This document shows, piece after piece, positions 7,995 to 15,590 of a stretch of 64,000 nucleotides of DNA; position 1 is the stretch's first letter, and each line of letters starts with the position of its first letter. The DNA is from Streptomyces sp. NBC_00448 (GTDB lineage: Bacteria; Actinomycetota; Actinomycetes; Streptomycetales; Streptomycetaceae): contig NZ_CP107913.1 in NCBI RefSeq assembly GCF_036014115.1, forward strand, positions 5,759,501-5,823,500, in the 5' to 3' direction. A program made the position numbers and the translations under genes. The notes beneath the pieces were generated by a model. The model was not told the DNA's origin. It saw only the letters and a list, made by a program, of their open reading frames with translations, and did no database searches.

Positions 7995-8687
7995 GTGACA
8001 CGGGCCTCCTTGGAGAAGCAGCCGCAGGACGTCGCCGCGATGTTCGACGGTGTGGCGGCGAAGTACGACCTGACGAACGACGTGCTGTCGCTCGGCCAGA
8101 CCCGGCTGTGGCGCAGGGCGGTGGCGCAGGCGCTGGACGTACGGCCGGGCGAGCGGGTGCTCGACCTGGGCGCGGGCACGGCGACGTCGTCGCTGCCGTT
8201 CGTGGCCGCGGGCGCGGAGGTCGTCCCCTGTGACTTCTCGCTCGGCATGCTGCGGGAGGGCAAGAAGCGCCACCCGGAGCTGCCGCTGACTGCCGGCGAC
8301 GCGACCCGACTGCCGTTCGCCGACGGGGTGTTCGACGCGGTCACCATCTCGTTCGCGCTGCGCAACGTGCACGACACCGACGCGGCGCTGCGCGAGATGC
8401 GGCGGGTGGCCAGGCCCGGCGGGCGGCTGGTGATCTGCGAGTTCAGCCACCCGACGTACCGGCCGCTGCGCACCGTCTACACCGAGTACCTGATGCGCGC
8501 GCTGCCCCCGGTGGCGACCAAGGTGAGCAGCAACCCGGACGCGTACGTGTACCTCGCCGAGTCGATCCGCGCCTGGCCCGACCAGCGTGCGCTGGCCGGG
8601 CGGTTGAAGGACGCGGGCTGGACGGGCGTGGCCTGGCGCAACCTGACCGGCGGGATCGTGGCGCTGCACCGCGGCGCGAACGGGTAG
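7995..8687 (+). CDS. menG: Demethylmenaquinone methyltransferase (MenG/UbiE family)
   Basis: About 230 residues, class I SAM methyltransferase. Motif I is VLDLGAGTATSS; the UbiE-family signatures AAKYDLTNDVLSLGQ and ITISFALRN-type segment (VTISFALRNVHD) are present. It methylates C2 of the naphthoquinone ring in the last step to menaquinone. The GTG at 7995 gives the family N-terminus VTRASLEKQP; a GTG at 7986 adds three residues. TAGGGT just upstream may be a -10. It lies in a block with mqnA, mqnC, a geranylgeranyl reductase homologue and nuo. Confidence 0.9.
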   Translation: MTRASLEKQPQDVAAMFDGVAAKYDLTNDVLSLGQTRLWRRAVAQALDVRPGERVLDLGAGTATSSLPFVAAGAEVVPCDFSLGMLREGKKRHPELPLTAGDATRLPFADGVFDAVTISFALRNVHDTDAALREMRRVARPGGRLVICEFSHPTYRPLRTVYTEYLMRALPPVATKVSSNPDAYVYLAESIRAWPDQRALAGRLKDAGWTGVAWRNLTGGIVALHRGANG

Positions 8688-8818
8688 CTGTATCCGGCAA
8701 GCGGTATCCGGCCTCCACGGAAGAGGAATCCGCGGTTCCGGGTCGTCGTCGCCGGTGGGGGCCATATGCTGCGATGTCCGCGGGGGGACAGCAGCCCCGC
8801 CGTCTCCCGGAGTTGCCG

Positions 8819-10849
8819 ATGCCGTTCTGCCCCGCGTGCGGGAACCAGGTCGCCGAGGCGGAAGGCGTCCGCTTCTGCCCGCGTTGCGGCCGTGACCTGA
8901 CCGCGCCTTCCCTCCCGGCGCCGCCCCCGCCGGCCAACGCTCCCGCGCCGCAGGCCACTCCGACCCAGGTCGGGGCGCTGCCTCCACCGCCTCCTCCGCC
9001 TCCGCCGCCGCCGTACGGCGCGCCGACCGGGCAGACGGCGATACCGCCGGGCCCGCCCGGCTACGGGCCGGGCTACCCGCCGCCCGGACCGGTCGTGCCC
9101 TCGCCCGCCGCGGTGTTCGTGCGGAGGGTGTTCACCGGCCGCTGGGAGATGCCGCTGCTGGTCGCGCTCGGCCCGGCACTGACCATCGTCGCGGCGGCCC
9201 TGGCGATCGCGGGTGTCGCGGGCACGGCGCTGCCCAGCGGCTCGGTCGGCATGGCCACCCGCACCCGGGCCGCCCTCGCCGCCCTCGTCCAGGGCCTCGG
9301 CGGCAACCTCAAGGCGACCACGACCTACACCGACGACACCGGGTTCGACGACTCGGACGACGGTGACGGGTTCTCCGACGGTGGCAGCGACGGCAGCGAC
9401 GGCGGTGACTTCTCCGACGGCGGCAGCGACGGTGACGAGTTCTCCGACGGCGGCTCCGACGGTTCGGATGGCTCTGACGGGTACGACAACGGCTCCGACG
9501 GGTACGACGACGGCAGCGACGGGTACGACAACGGTTCGGACGGCTCCGACGGCTCTGACGGCTCTGACGGTTCGGACGGCTCTGACGGGTACGACACCTT
9601 CGACTCCGGCAGCGACGTCGGCTACACCATGAGCGGCAGTGGCAGCGGCGGTCACGCGCACACGTACCACGCGTCGCTCACCGTCCTGCCCTGGACGGTC
9701 ACGCTGCTGTGGGTCCTGGTGCTGGTGCTCGGCCTGCGGATGATGCGCAAGCGGCAACTCGCCACGGCCGCCGCCTCGGGCGCCGGCCCGGTCACGACCG
9801 CCGACAGCGCCGCGGCCGCCGTACGCGTCGCGCTGCTCGCCGCCGCCGCGGCGCTCGTCATCGGCTTCTTCGCCGAGCCGCACATCGCCCTGGCGCACTT
9901 CACCACCGCGCCGTTCCTGGCCATGCTGGGGACCTTCGTGCTCAGCCTGGTCACGGCGCTGATCGTGCTGTGCCGTCCGGCGCTGACGGCGTGGCTCGCC
10001 GCGCGGCCGGGTGCCGCGGCCACGTACCGGGTGGTCTCCACCACGGCGATCGCGCTGCTGGCCACCCTGCTCGTCGCGGGCGCCGTGGTCTTCGTGATCG
10101 CGGCCGCGCACTACCACGACCTGACCGGCTGGGGAGTGGCCGCGGCCGGGCTGCTGCTGCTCAACCTCGGGGTCTCCGGGCTGGGGCTGAGCTGGGGGGC
10201 GCCGTTCCGGGTCGGCTCGGACTACGGCAACGGCAACGACCGCCACGTGTCCTTCGGCCTGGGCGACCTCAACCACGTGTGGGGCGGCTGGTCGGTGACC
10301 GGCACGGTCGCGGGCGGGCTCGGCTGCGCGCTGCTGATCGGGGTGCTCGCGGTCCGGCGGACCCGTGGCCGCCCCGAACAGTTCGCGGTGGCCGCGCTGT
10401 TCACCGGCCTGCTGGTGATCCTGGCCGCCGTCAGCGGCGCGCGCACCGGCGGCGACACGGCCTTGACCGGCGTGCTCGACCACCTCAGCGTGGGCACGAG
10501 GGTGCCCGAGACGCTGGGTCTTGGCCTGCTGTGGACGTGCGGCGGCGTGCTGGTCGCGCCGTACGTGTGGCGGGTCTTCGGCGGCCGGGTGCCGCCGGCG
10601 TACCCGGTCGGACCGGGCGCCCCCTCGCCGTACGGCCCGGTTCCCCAGGACGGCGCGGCGTACGGCGGCGGCTACGGCGGGACGTACGGCTCCGTCCCCG
10701 GTGGCGCGGTGCCGCCCCAACCCGGCCCGCCCGCCGGGGCGTACGGCCCGCCGCAGCCCCCCGGACCGCCGGCGCCGGCGGAGCCCGTCGTGCACGACCT
10801 GGGCGTGGTGGAACCGGACCGGCTGCGCAAGCCGCCGGACCAGCACTGA
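8819..10849 (+). CDS. Zinc-ribbon, polytopic membrane protein with acidic SDG-repeat loop (unknown function)
   Basis: About 676 residues. The N-terminus has a zinc-ribbon (Cys4, Cys7, Cys20, Cys23), then a Pro-rich linker with an uninterrupted proline run. One hydrophobic segment is followed by about 85 residues of Ser-Asp-Gly and Tyr-Asp repeats, then roughly seven further hydrophobic segments and a Pro/Gly/Tyr-rich tail. No enzymatic motif is visible. A strong GGAG lies six bases before ATG 8819; ATG 8774 would add 15 residues. It lies between menG and the geranylgeranyl reductase gene. It resembles large streptomycete-specific membrane proteins, but no function can be assigned. Confidence 0.8.
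   Translation: MPFCPACGNQVAEAEGVRFCPRCGRDLTAPSLPAPPPPANAPAPQATPTQVGALPPPPPPPPPPPYGAPTGQTAIPPGPPGYGPGYPPPGPVVPSPAAVFVRRVFTGRWEMPLLVALGPALTIVAAALAIAGVAGTALPSGSVGMATRTRAALAALVQGLGGNLKATTTYTDDTGFDDSDDGDGFSDGGSDGSDGGDFSDGGSDGDEFSDGGSDGSDGSDGYDNGSDGYDDGSDGYDNGSDGSDGSDGSDGSDGSDGYDTFDSGSDVGYTMSGSGSGGHAHTYHASLTVLPWTVTLLWVLVLVLGLRMMRKRQLATAAASGAGPVTTADSAAAAVRVALLAAAAALVIGFFAEPHIALAHFTTAPFLAMLGTFVLSLVTALIVLCRPALTAWLAARPGAAATYRVVSTTAIALLATLLVAGAVVFVIAAAHYHDLTGWGVAAAGLLLLNLGVSGLGLSWGAPFRVGSDYGNGNDRHVSFGLGDLNHVWGGWSVTGTVAGGLGCALLIGVLAVRRTRGRPEQFAVAALFTGLLVILAAVSGARTGGDTALTGVLDHLSVGTRVPETLGLGLLWTCGGVLVAPYVWRVFGGRVPPAYPVGPGAPSPYGPVPQDGAAYGGGYGGTYGSVPGGAVPPQPGPPAGAYGPPQPPGPPAPAEPVVHDLGVVEPDRLRKPPDQH
9349..9597 (+). 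repeat. Low-complexity SDG/YDNGSDG coding repeat
   Basis: About 250 bp of six-base (GACGGC/TCCGAC-like) and longer units encode alternating Asp, Gly and Ser with interspersed Tyr-Asp pairs. The predicted segment is strongly acidic and disordered, resembling Ca2+-binding Asp/Gly repeats only in composition. It lies between the first hydrophobic segment and the polytopic region of the host protein. Slippage could make its length vary between strains. Confidence 0.85.
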
Positions 10850-10867
10850 CCCGCCGCTCTCCCGAGA

Positions 10868-10893
10868 GCCGCCGCTCCACCCGGAGCGGCGGC
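10868..10893 (+). terminator. Terminator after the zinc-ribbon membrane protein gene
   Basis: Perfect 11-bp stem GCCGCCGCTCC / GGAGCGGCGGC with a 4-nt loop, 18 bp past the stop codon. There is no clear T-tract, as is common in very GC-rich genomes. TACACT shortly after it may be a -10 for the next gene. Confidence 0.6.
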
Positions 10894-10971
10894 CTCATAC
10901 ACTCGGCATGACGTCCTCGTATCCGACGTCGAACACCAGCAACAGCCCTTCGCCGAACCGGGAGAGTCCAC

Positions 10972-12258
10972 GTGACCGACACCGCACTGTCCGAGCGCAG
11001 CGCCGATGTGATCGTCGTCGGCGCCGGGCCCGCCGGTTCGACGACCGCGTACTACCTGGCCAAGTCCGGTCTCGACGTGCTGCTGCTGGAGAAGACCGCC
11101 TTCCCGCGCGAGAAGGTCTGCGGCGACGGGCTGACCCCGCGCGCCACCAAGCAGCTGGTGTCGATGGGCATCGACGTCTCCGAGGAGGCGGGCTGGCTGC
11201 GCAACAAGGGCCTGCGGATCATCAGCGGCGGCATGCGGCTGGAGATGGACTGGCCGGAGCTGGCCGCCTACCCGGACTACGGACTGGTGCGCAGGCGCGA
11301 GGACTTCGACGAACTCCTCGCCCAGCAGGCCGTGAAGGCCGGCGCGCGGCTGTACGAGCGGTGCAACGTCGGTGCGCCGATCGTCGACGAGCGCACCGGC
11401 CGGATCACCGGCGTCACCGCCAAGCTCGGCGAGGAGAAGACGCCGGCCGCCTTCCACGCGCCGCTGGTGGTCGCCGCCGACGGCAACTCCACCCGGCTGT
11501 CGCTGGCGATGGGCCTGCACCGCCGCGACGACCGCCCGATGGGTGTCGCGGTGCGGACGTACTTCACCTCGCCGCGGCACGAGGACGACTACCTGGAGTC
11601 CTGGCTGGAGCTGTGGGACCGGCGTGGCGCCGCCCCGCGCCAACTGCCGGGCTACGGCTGGATCTTCGGCCTCGGCGACGGCACCTCCAACGTGGGCCTC
11701 GGCATCCTCGACTCCTCGGCGGCCTTCCGCGAGCTGGACTGGCGCGAGGTGCTCAAGGCGTGGGTCGGCTCCATGCCGGAGGACTGGGGCTTCACCCCGG
11801 AGAACATGACCGGGCCGATCCGCGGCGCCGCGCTGCCGATGGCCTTCAACCGCCAGCCGCACTACACCCGCGGCCTGCTGCTGGTCGGCGACGCGGGCGG
11901 GCTGGTCAACCCGTTCAACGGCGAGGGCATCGCCTACGCGATGGAATCCGGGCAGATCGCCGCTGACGTGATCACCCAGGCGCACGCCCGCGCCACCGCC
12001 GGGCAGCGCGAACTCGCGCTCGCCGCCTACCCGCGCATCCTCAAGGACACCTACGGCGGCTACTACAACCTCGGCCGCGCCTTCGTGAAGCTGATCGGCA
12101 ACCCGAAGGTCCTCCAGCTGTGCACCCAGCGCGGCCTGACCCACCCGATGCTGATGCGCTTCTGCCTCAAGCTCCTCGCCAACCTCACCGACCCCACCGG
12201 CGGCGACGCGATGGACCGCATCATCAACGGCCTCACCAAGATCACCCCGCGCGCCTGA
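10972..12258 (+). CDS. Geranylgeranyl reductase family FAD-dependent oxidoreductase (possible menaquinone side-chain reductase)
   Basis: Encodes 428 residues from GTG, behind a GGGAGAG site. The N-terminal FAD-binding VVGAGPAGSTTAYYLAK, the KVCGDG(LTPRA) segment and the C-terminal GDAGGLVNPFNGEGI motif are typical of the family. Members reduce isoprenoid double bonds; the mycobacterial homologue MenJ saturates one menaquinone isoprene. Streptomycetes make partly saturated menaquinones, and this gene sits between menG and the complex I operon, so a MenJ-like role is the best inference. Other prenyl substrates (lipid or carotenoid) remain possible. Confidence 0.85.
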   Translation: MTDTALSERSADVIVVGAGPAGSTTAYYLAKSGLDVLLLEKTAFPREKVCGDGLTPRATKQLVSMGIDVSEEAGWLRNKGLRIISGGMRLEMDWPELAAYPDYGLVRRREDFDELLAQQAVKAGARLYERCNVGAPIVDERTGRITGVTAKLGEEKTPAAFHAPLVVAADGNSTRLSLAMGLHRRDDRPMGVAVRTYFTSPRHEDDYLESWLELWDRRGAAPRQLPGYGWIFGLGDGTSNVGLGILDSSAAFRELDWREVLKAWVGSMPEDWGFTPENMTGPIRGAALPMAFNRQPHYTRGLLLVGDAGGLVNPFNGEGIAYAMESGQIAADVITQAHARATAGQRELALAAYPRILKDTYGGYYNLGRAFVKLIGNPKVLQLCTQRGLTHPMLMRFCLKLLANLTDPTGGDAMDRIINGLTKITPRA

Positions 12259-12313
12259 GGGCCGGCCCGCCGAGCCACGGCCCGGTGGGCAAAAAGGGCG
12301 AAACTCGGAAAAG

Positions 12314-12375
12314 CGGCGGGAGGTGGTCCGCGTCGGCCCGGATGAGGGCGTGACGTGGCCACCTCCCGCCGCTGT
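12314..12375. terminator. Bidirectional terminator between the reductase and NlpC/P60 genes
   Basis: Perfect 15-bp stem AGCGGCGGGAGGTGG (12314-12328) with CCACCTCCCGCCGCT (12361-12375), separated by a 32-nt loop. It lies between the ends of two convergent genes and should serve both. Confidence 0.65.
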
Positions 12376-12414
12376 CGGGGGAGTAGGGAAGGGGGAACGC
12401 GCCGGGGGCGCGGC

Positions 12415-13314
12415 TCAGAGGACGTTGACCGCCCAGTCGGGCATGTAGTCCGCGAGCTGGTGGATGGCGACCGGGGTGGACGGGTTGGCCGCGTCCAGGT
12501 ACTGGCCGTCACCGATGAAGACGCCCACGTGGTAGGCGCTGCCCTCGCCGCCCCAGAAGATGAGGTCGCCGGGCTGGAGGGCGGAGATCGAGACGGGCGT
12601 GCCGACGGTCGACTGGTCCTGCGAGGTCCGCGGGATGTCGACGCCGATGGAGGCGAACGCCGCCTGGGTCAGGCCCGAGCAGTCGTACGAGCCGGGGCCG
12701 GTGGCGCCGTACACGTAGGGCTTGCCGAGCTGGGACTTCAGGAACGCGATGAGCTGGTCGACCTTGCTGGACGAGGCCGCGGTGACGGTCGCGGTCGGCG
12801 TCGCGGTGACCGAACCCTGTCCGGACGAGCCGAGCGTGGTCCTGGTGGTGGAGCGCGAGGCGGCCTGGCCGGCCCGCGCCTTGGCGGCCTTGGCCGCCTT
12901 CGCGGCTGACTCGGCCTTCTTGAGTGCGGCCTTGTGCGCCTTGGCCGCGGTCTTCGCGGCGTCGGTGGCGGCCTTCTCCTGGTCGGCGGAGAGGGCGGCG
13001 GACAGCGCCTCCCGCTCCAGCGCCGCGACGGCCTGCTGAGCGGAGGCAGCCGTGGAGAGCGTCGCCGCGCGGACGTTGAGGTCGCGCGCGGACTGTGCGT
13101 CCCGCGTGACCTGCGCCGAGGCGGCCGTGGTGGTGGTGTGCGTGGTCTCGGCCATGGCCGGAGCGGCCGCGCCGCACAGGGCGAACGCGCTGACGACGCC
13201 GCCGACGAGTCCGGCCCTGCGGACCCACTTCGGGTCACGGGGCGCCGCGTGCCGTCGGCGGCCGGTATGGGTATGCGTGTCGGACACCTGTGTCCGGGAT
13301 GTGTTCGGGGACAT
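12415..13314 (-). CDS. Secreted NlpC/P60 family peptidoglycan endopeptidase
   Basis: Encodes 299 residues. A Sec signal peptide with twin-Arg-containing n-region and hydrophobic core ends near APAMA (about residue 55). Residues 60-150 are an Ala-rich coiled coil, then a Ser/Thr linker, then the NlpC/P60 domain from about 185. The catalytic cysteine is Cys212 in YDCSGL and the histidine is His262 in AYHVGVFIG. It should cleave peptidoglycan stem peptides outside the cell. It is divergent from nuoA across a 566-bp gap. A weak AGGGA lies close to the ATG, and the promoter candidate would give a nearly leaderless mRNA. Confidence 0.9.
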   Translation of the reverse strand: MSPNTSRTQVSDTHTHTGRRRHAAPRDPKWVRRAGLVGGVVSAFALCGAAAPAMAETTHTTTTAASAQVTRDAQSARDLNVRAATLSTAASAQQAVAALEREALSAALSADQEKAATDAAKTAAKAHKAALKKAESAAKAAKAAKARAGQAASRSTTRTTLGSSGQGSVTATPTATVTAASSSKVDQLIAFLKSQLGKPYVYGATGPGSYDCSGLTQAAFASIGVDIPRTSQDQSTVGTPVSISALQPGDLIFWGGEGSAYHVGVFIGDGQYLDAANPSTPVAIHQLADYMPDWAVNVL

Positions 13315-13321
13315 GGGTCCC

Positions 13322-13351
13322 TGGCTATCAGGAACGAATGGTTCCGTTCAA
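13322..13351 (-). promoter_or_regulatory. Candidate promoter with embedded palindrome for the NlpC/P60 gene
   Basis: On the minus strand TTGAAC and TAGCCA are separated by 18 nt. The spacer holds the inverted repeat GGAAC-gaatg-GTTCC (13331-13345), which could be a repressor site. The predicted transcription start falls almost on the ATG. All of this is pattern inference. Confidence 0.3.
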
Positions 13352-13698
13352 TAAAGGTGGGATACGCCACAGTTGACGTGCTCACGGCTCAATTGCCCGT
13401 TTCACGATCTTGCTTGACGGGTGCTTTGATCCGTTTTCGTTCCTCCGGTGACGTATGCGCTCGTGCACACTTTCACGCGCGTCATTCCCGGGTTCCACGG
13501 CTCACCCGGGCGGGTTCGGCGGCGCTATCACGGCGATTCGTCCATCGCCAATTTGCCTGTCGCGGAGGCCGTCTGATAGTGAATGCGCCGCGCTGACCAG
13601 CGGGAACGCCCACGAATGTGACGTGAAGTGATCGTTTGGGTGCCATCCGCCGCAAGATCACCGCTCATCCGACTTCATGATCGTTGGTCAGGTGGTGG

Positions 13699-13739
13699 AG
13701 ATCACAAAGCTCGTGCTGACCCCCGTGTCGCAGATCACA
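13699..13739 (+). promoter_or_regulatory. Two AGATCACA repeats upstream of nuoA
   Basis: AGATCACA occurs at 13699-13706 and again at 13732-13739, each preceded by GTG eight bases before CAC. The spacing of 33 bp is about three helical turns, so a protein could bind both on one DNA face. They sit just upstream of the candidate nuo -10. The binding factor is unknown. The rest of 13352-13698 shows no gene and no RNA structure I could assign. Confidence 0.35.
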
Positions 13740-13751
13740 GACCGGGAGGCA

Positions 13752-13757
13752 TAGGAT
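13752..13757 (+). promoter_or_regulatory. Candidate -10 element of the nuo operon
   Basis: TAGGAT matches the streptomycete principal-sigma -10 consensus (TANNNT). Transcription would start near 13764, nine bases before the Rex-like operator. No convincing -35 hexamer is seen at the right distance. Confidence 0.4.
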
Positions 13758-13772
13758 GCAGGCGGCTTGGGC

Positions 13773-13790
13773 TTGTGAACTGCCTCACAT
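13773..13790. promoter_or_regulatory. Rex (redox sensor) operator controlling nuoA-N
   Basis: TTGTGAACTGCCTCACAT matches the Rex operator consensus TTGTGAAnnnnTTCACAA except at two right-half positions. In S. coelicolor Rex senses NADH/NAD+ and represses respiratory genes including the nuo operon. The site lies just downstream of the candidate transcription start and about 90 bp before nuoA, suited to blocking transcription when NADH is low. Confidence 0.75.
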
Positions 13791-13880
13791 AGGCGCGATC
13801 TTCGCGGTTTTGTGGCGTGGCGCACCGCCCTGGTCACGGTCCGTACATCAGTCACAGTCGACTGGAAGGAGCGGGGGACG

Positions 13881-14240
13881 GTGAACGCCTACGCGCCCAT
13901 CCTCGTGCTGGGCGGCCTCGCGGCCGGCTTCGCGATCTTCTCCGTTTTCATGGCCTCGATCATCGGGCCGAAACGGTACAACCGGGCCAAGTTGGAAGCG
14001 TACGAGTGCGGCATCGAGCCGACTCCGCAGCCGGCCGGTGGTGGCCGCTTCCCGATCAAGTACTACCTGACGGCGATGCTCTTCATCGTCTTCGACATCG
14101 AAATCGTCTTCCTCTATCCGTGGGCGGTCACCTTCGACCGGCTGGGGATGTTCGGGCTCGTCGAGATGCTCCTCTTCGTGCTCACCGTCTTCGTCGCCTA
14201 CGCCTACGTGTGGAGGCGCGGCGGCCTGGAGTGGGACTAG
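13881..14240 (+). CDS. nuoA: NADH-quinone oxidoreductase subunit A
   Basis: Encodes 119 residues with three membrane helices, a membrane-arm subunit of complex I. The family loop KLEAYECGIEPTP, which carries the conserved cysteine, lies between helices 1 and 2. GTG 13881 has an AAGGAGCGGGGG site; the reading frame is open further upstream but without a site. First gene of the 14-gene operon. A diverged copy is found near 60269. Confidence 0.95.
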   Translation: MNAYAPILVLGGLAAGFAIFSVFMASIIGPKRYNRAKLEAYECGIEPTPQPAGGGRFPIKYYLTAMLFIVFDIEIVFLYPWAVTFDRLGMFGLVEMLLFVLTVFVAYAYVWRRGGLEWD

Positions 14241-14301
14241 GGCCTGACGAGTTCCGGCAACTGACGGCGACCAGGGGACCGAGGAGACCAGGAGCCAACC
14301 C

Positions 14302-14856
14302 ATGGGTATCGAAGAGAAACTGCCGAGCGGATTCCTGCTGACGACGGTGGAGACGGCGGCGGGCTGGGTGCGTAAGGCGTCGGTCTTCCCGGCCACCTTC
14401 GGCCTCGCCTGCTGCGCCATCGAGATGATGACCACCGGTGCCGGGCGGTACGACATGGCCCGGTTCGGCATGGAGGTCTTCCGCGGATCGCCGCGGCAGG
14501 CCGACCTGATGATCGTGGCCGGCCGGGTGAGCCAGAAGATGGCCCCGGTGCTGCGCCAGGTCTACGACCAGATGCCGAACCCCAAGTGGGTGATCTCGAT
14601 GGGCGTGTGCGCCTCCAGCGGCGGCATGTTCAACAACTACGCGATCGTGCAGGGCGTCGACCACGTGGTGCCGGTCGACATCTACCTGCCCGGCTGCCCG
14701 CCCCGCCCCGAGATGCTCCTCGACGCGATCCTCAAGCTGCACGAGAAGATCCAGCACGGCAAGCTCGGCGTGAACCGCGAGGCCGCCGCCCGCGAGGCGG
14801 AGGAGGCGGCGCGCAAGGCGCTCCCCACGATCGAGATGAAGGGGCTCCTTCGATGA
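14302..14856 (+). CDS. nuoB: NADH-quinone oxidoreductase subunit B
   Basis: Encodes 184 residues. NuoB holds the N2 [4Fe-4S] cluster that hands electrons to quinone. The tandem cysteines in FGLACCAIEMM, the one in SMGVCASSGG and the one in YLPGCPPRPE are present. AGGAG-type site upstream of ATG. Stop overlaps the nuoC start by four bases, indicating translational coupling. Confidence 0.97.
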   Translation: MGIEEKLPSGFLLTTVETAAGWVRKASVFPATFGLACCAIEMMTTGAGRYDMARFGMEVFRGSPRQADLMIVAGRVSQKMAPVLRQVYDQMPNPKWVISMGVCASSGGMFNNYAIVQGVDHVVPVDIYLPGCPPRPEMLLDAILKLHEKIQHGKLGVNREAAAREAEEAARKALPTIEMKGLLR

Positions 14857-15590
14857 CCGCCACCCCCAACCCGCCCCAACTGCCGGAGGAGCCCGCCGAG
14901 GGCGGGGTGCCCGCGCAGCGCCACGACGCCGGCGAGGTGATCGGCGTCCGCAAGGGGATGTTCGGCGCCAACAACGGCGGCGACACCACCGGTTACGGCG
15001 GCCTGGTCCGTACCGTCCGGCTGCCCGGCGCGACCAACCGGCCCTACGGCGACCCCTTCGACGAGATCGCCGACGAGCTGGAGGGCGCACTGGAGGAGCA
15101 GGGGCTGCCGCCGGCCGAGGCGATCGAGAAGACCGTCGTCGACCGCGGCGAACTGACCTTCCACATCGCCCGCGAGCACCTGGTCCGGGTCGCCCGCACG
15201 CTGCGCGACGACCCCGCGCTGCGGTTCGAGCTGTGCACCGGCGTCAGCGGCGTGCACTACCCCGGCGACACCGGGCGCGAGCTGCACGCGGTCTACCACC
15301 TGCGCTCGCTCACCCACGGCCGGCTGATCCGGATCGAGACCAGCGCGCCCGACGCCGACCCGCACGTCCCCTCGCTGGTCCCGGTCTACCCGACCAACGA
15401 CTGGCACGAGCGCGAGACCTACGACTTCTTCGGCATCGTCTTCGACGGCCACCCCGCGCTCACCCGGATCATGATGCCGGACGACTGGCCCGGCCACCCG
15501 CAGCGCAAGGACTACCCGCTCGGCGGCATCCCCGTCGAGTACAAGGGTGCCCAGATCCCGGCTCCCGACCAGCGGAGGTCGTACTCATGA
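14853..15590 (+). CDS. nuoC: NADH-quinone oxidoreductase subunit C
   Basis: Encodes 245 residues. NuoC is a peripheral-arm subunit next to NuoD. The 30-kDa subunit signature DWHERETYDFFGIVFDGHP is intact. About 75 residues precede the conserved domain. ATG overlaps the nuoB stop (ATGA), and its own stop overlaps nuoD the same way. Confidence 0.96.
   Translation: MTATPNPPQLPEEPAEGGVPAQRHDAGEVIGVRKGMFGANNGGDTTGYGGLVRTVRLPGATNRPYGDPFDEIADELEGALEEQGLPPAEAIEKTVVDRGELTFHIAREHLVRVARTLRDDPALRFELCTGVSGVHYPGDTGRELHAVYHLRSLTHGRLIRIETSAPDADPHVPSLVPVYPTNDWHERETYDFFGIVFDGHPALTRIMMPDDWPGHPQRKDYPLGGIPVEYKGAQIPAPDQRRSYS

Noticed and set aside
9325..9597. Minus-strand frame of SEP repeats
   Set aside because: Complement of the SDG-encoding repeat in the zinc-ribbon membrane protein; no start site or context.
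9349..9597. CRISPR-like array
   Set aside because: The repeats are short, contiguous, without spacers and in frame inside a gene.
13315..13698. c-di-AMP (ydaO-type) riboswitch upstream of the NlpC/P60 gene
   Set aside because: Such riboswitches often precede cell-wall hydrolase genes in streptomycetes, but I could not find the conserved core here and the candidate promoter leaves almost no leader.
13773..13790. Crp-type site upstream of nuoA
   Set aside because: The sequence fits the Rex consensus much better than GTGnnnnnnGnCAC, and the operon is a known Rex target.
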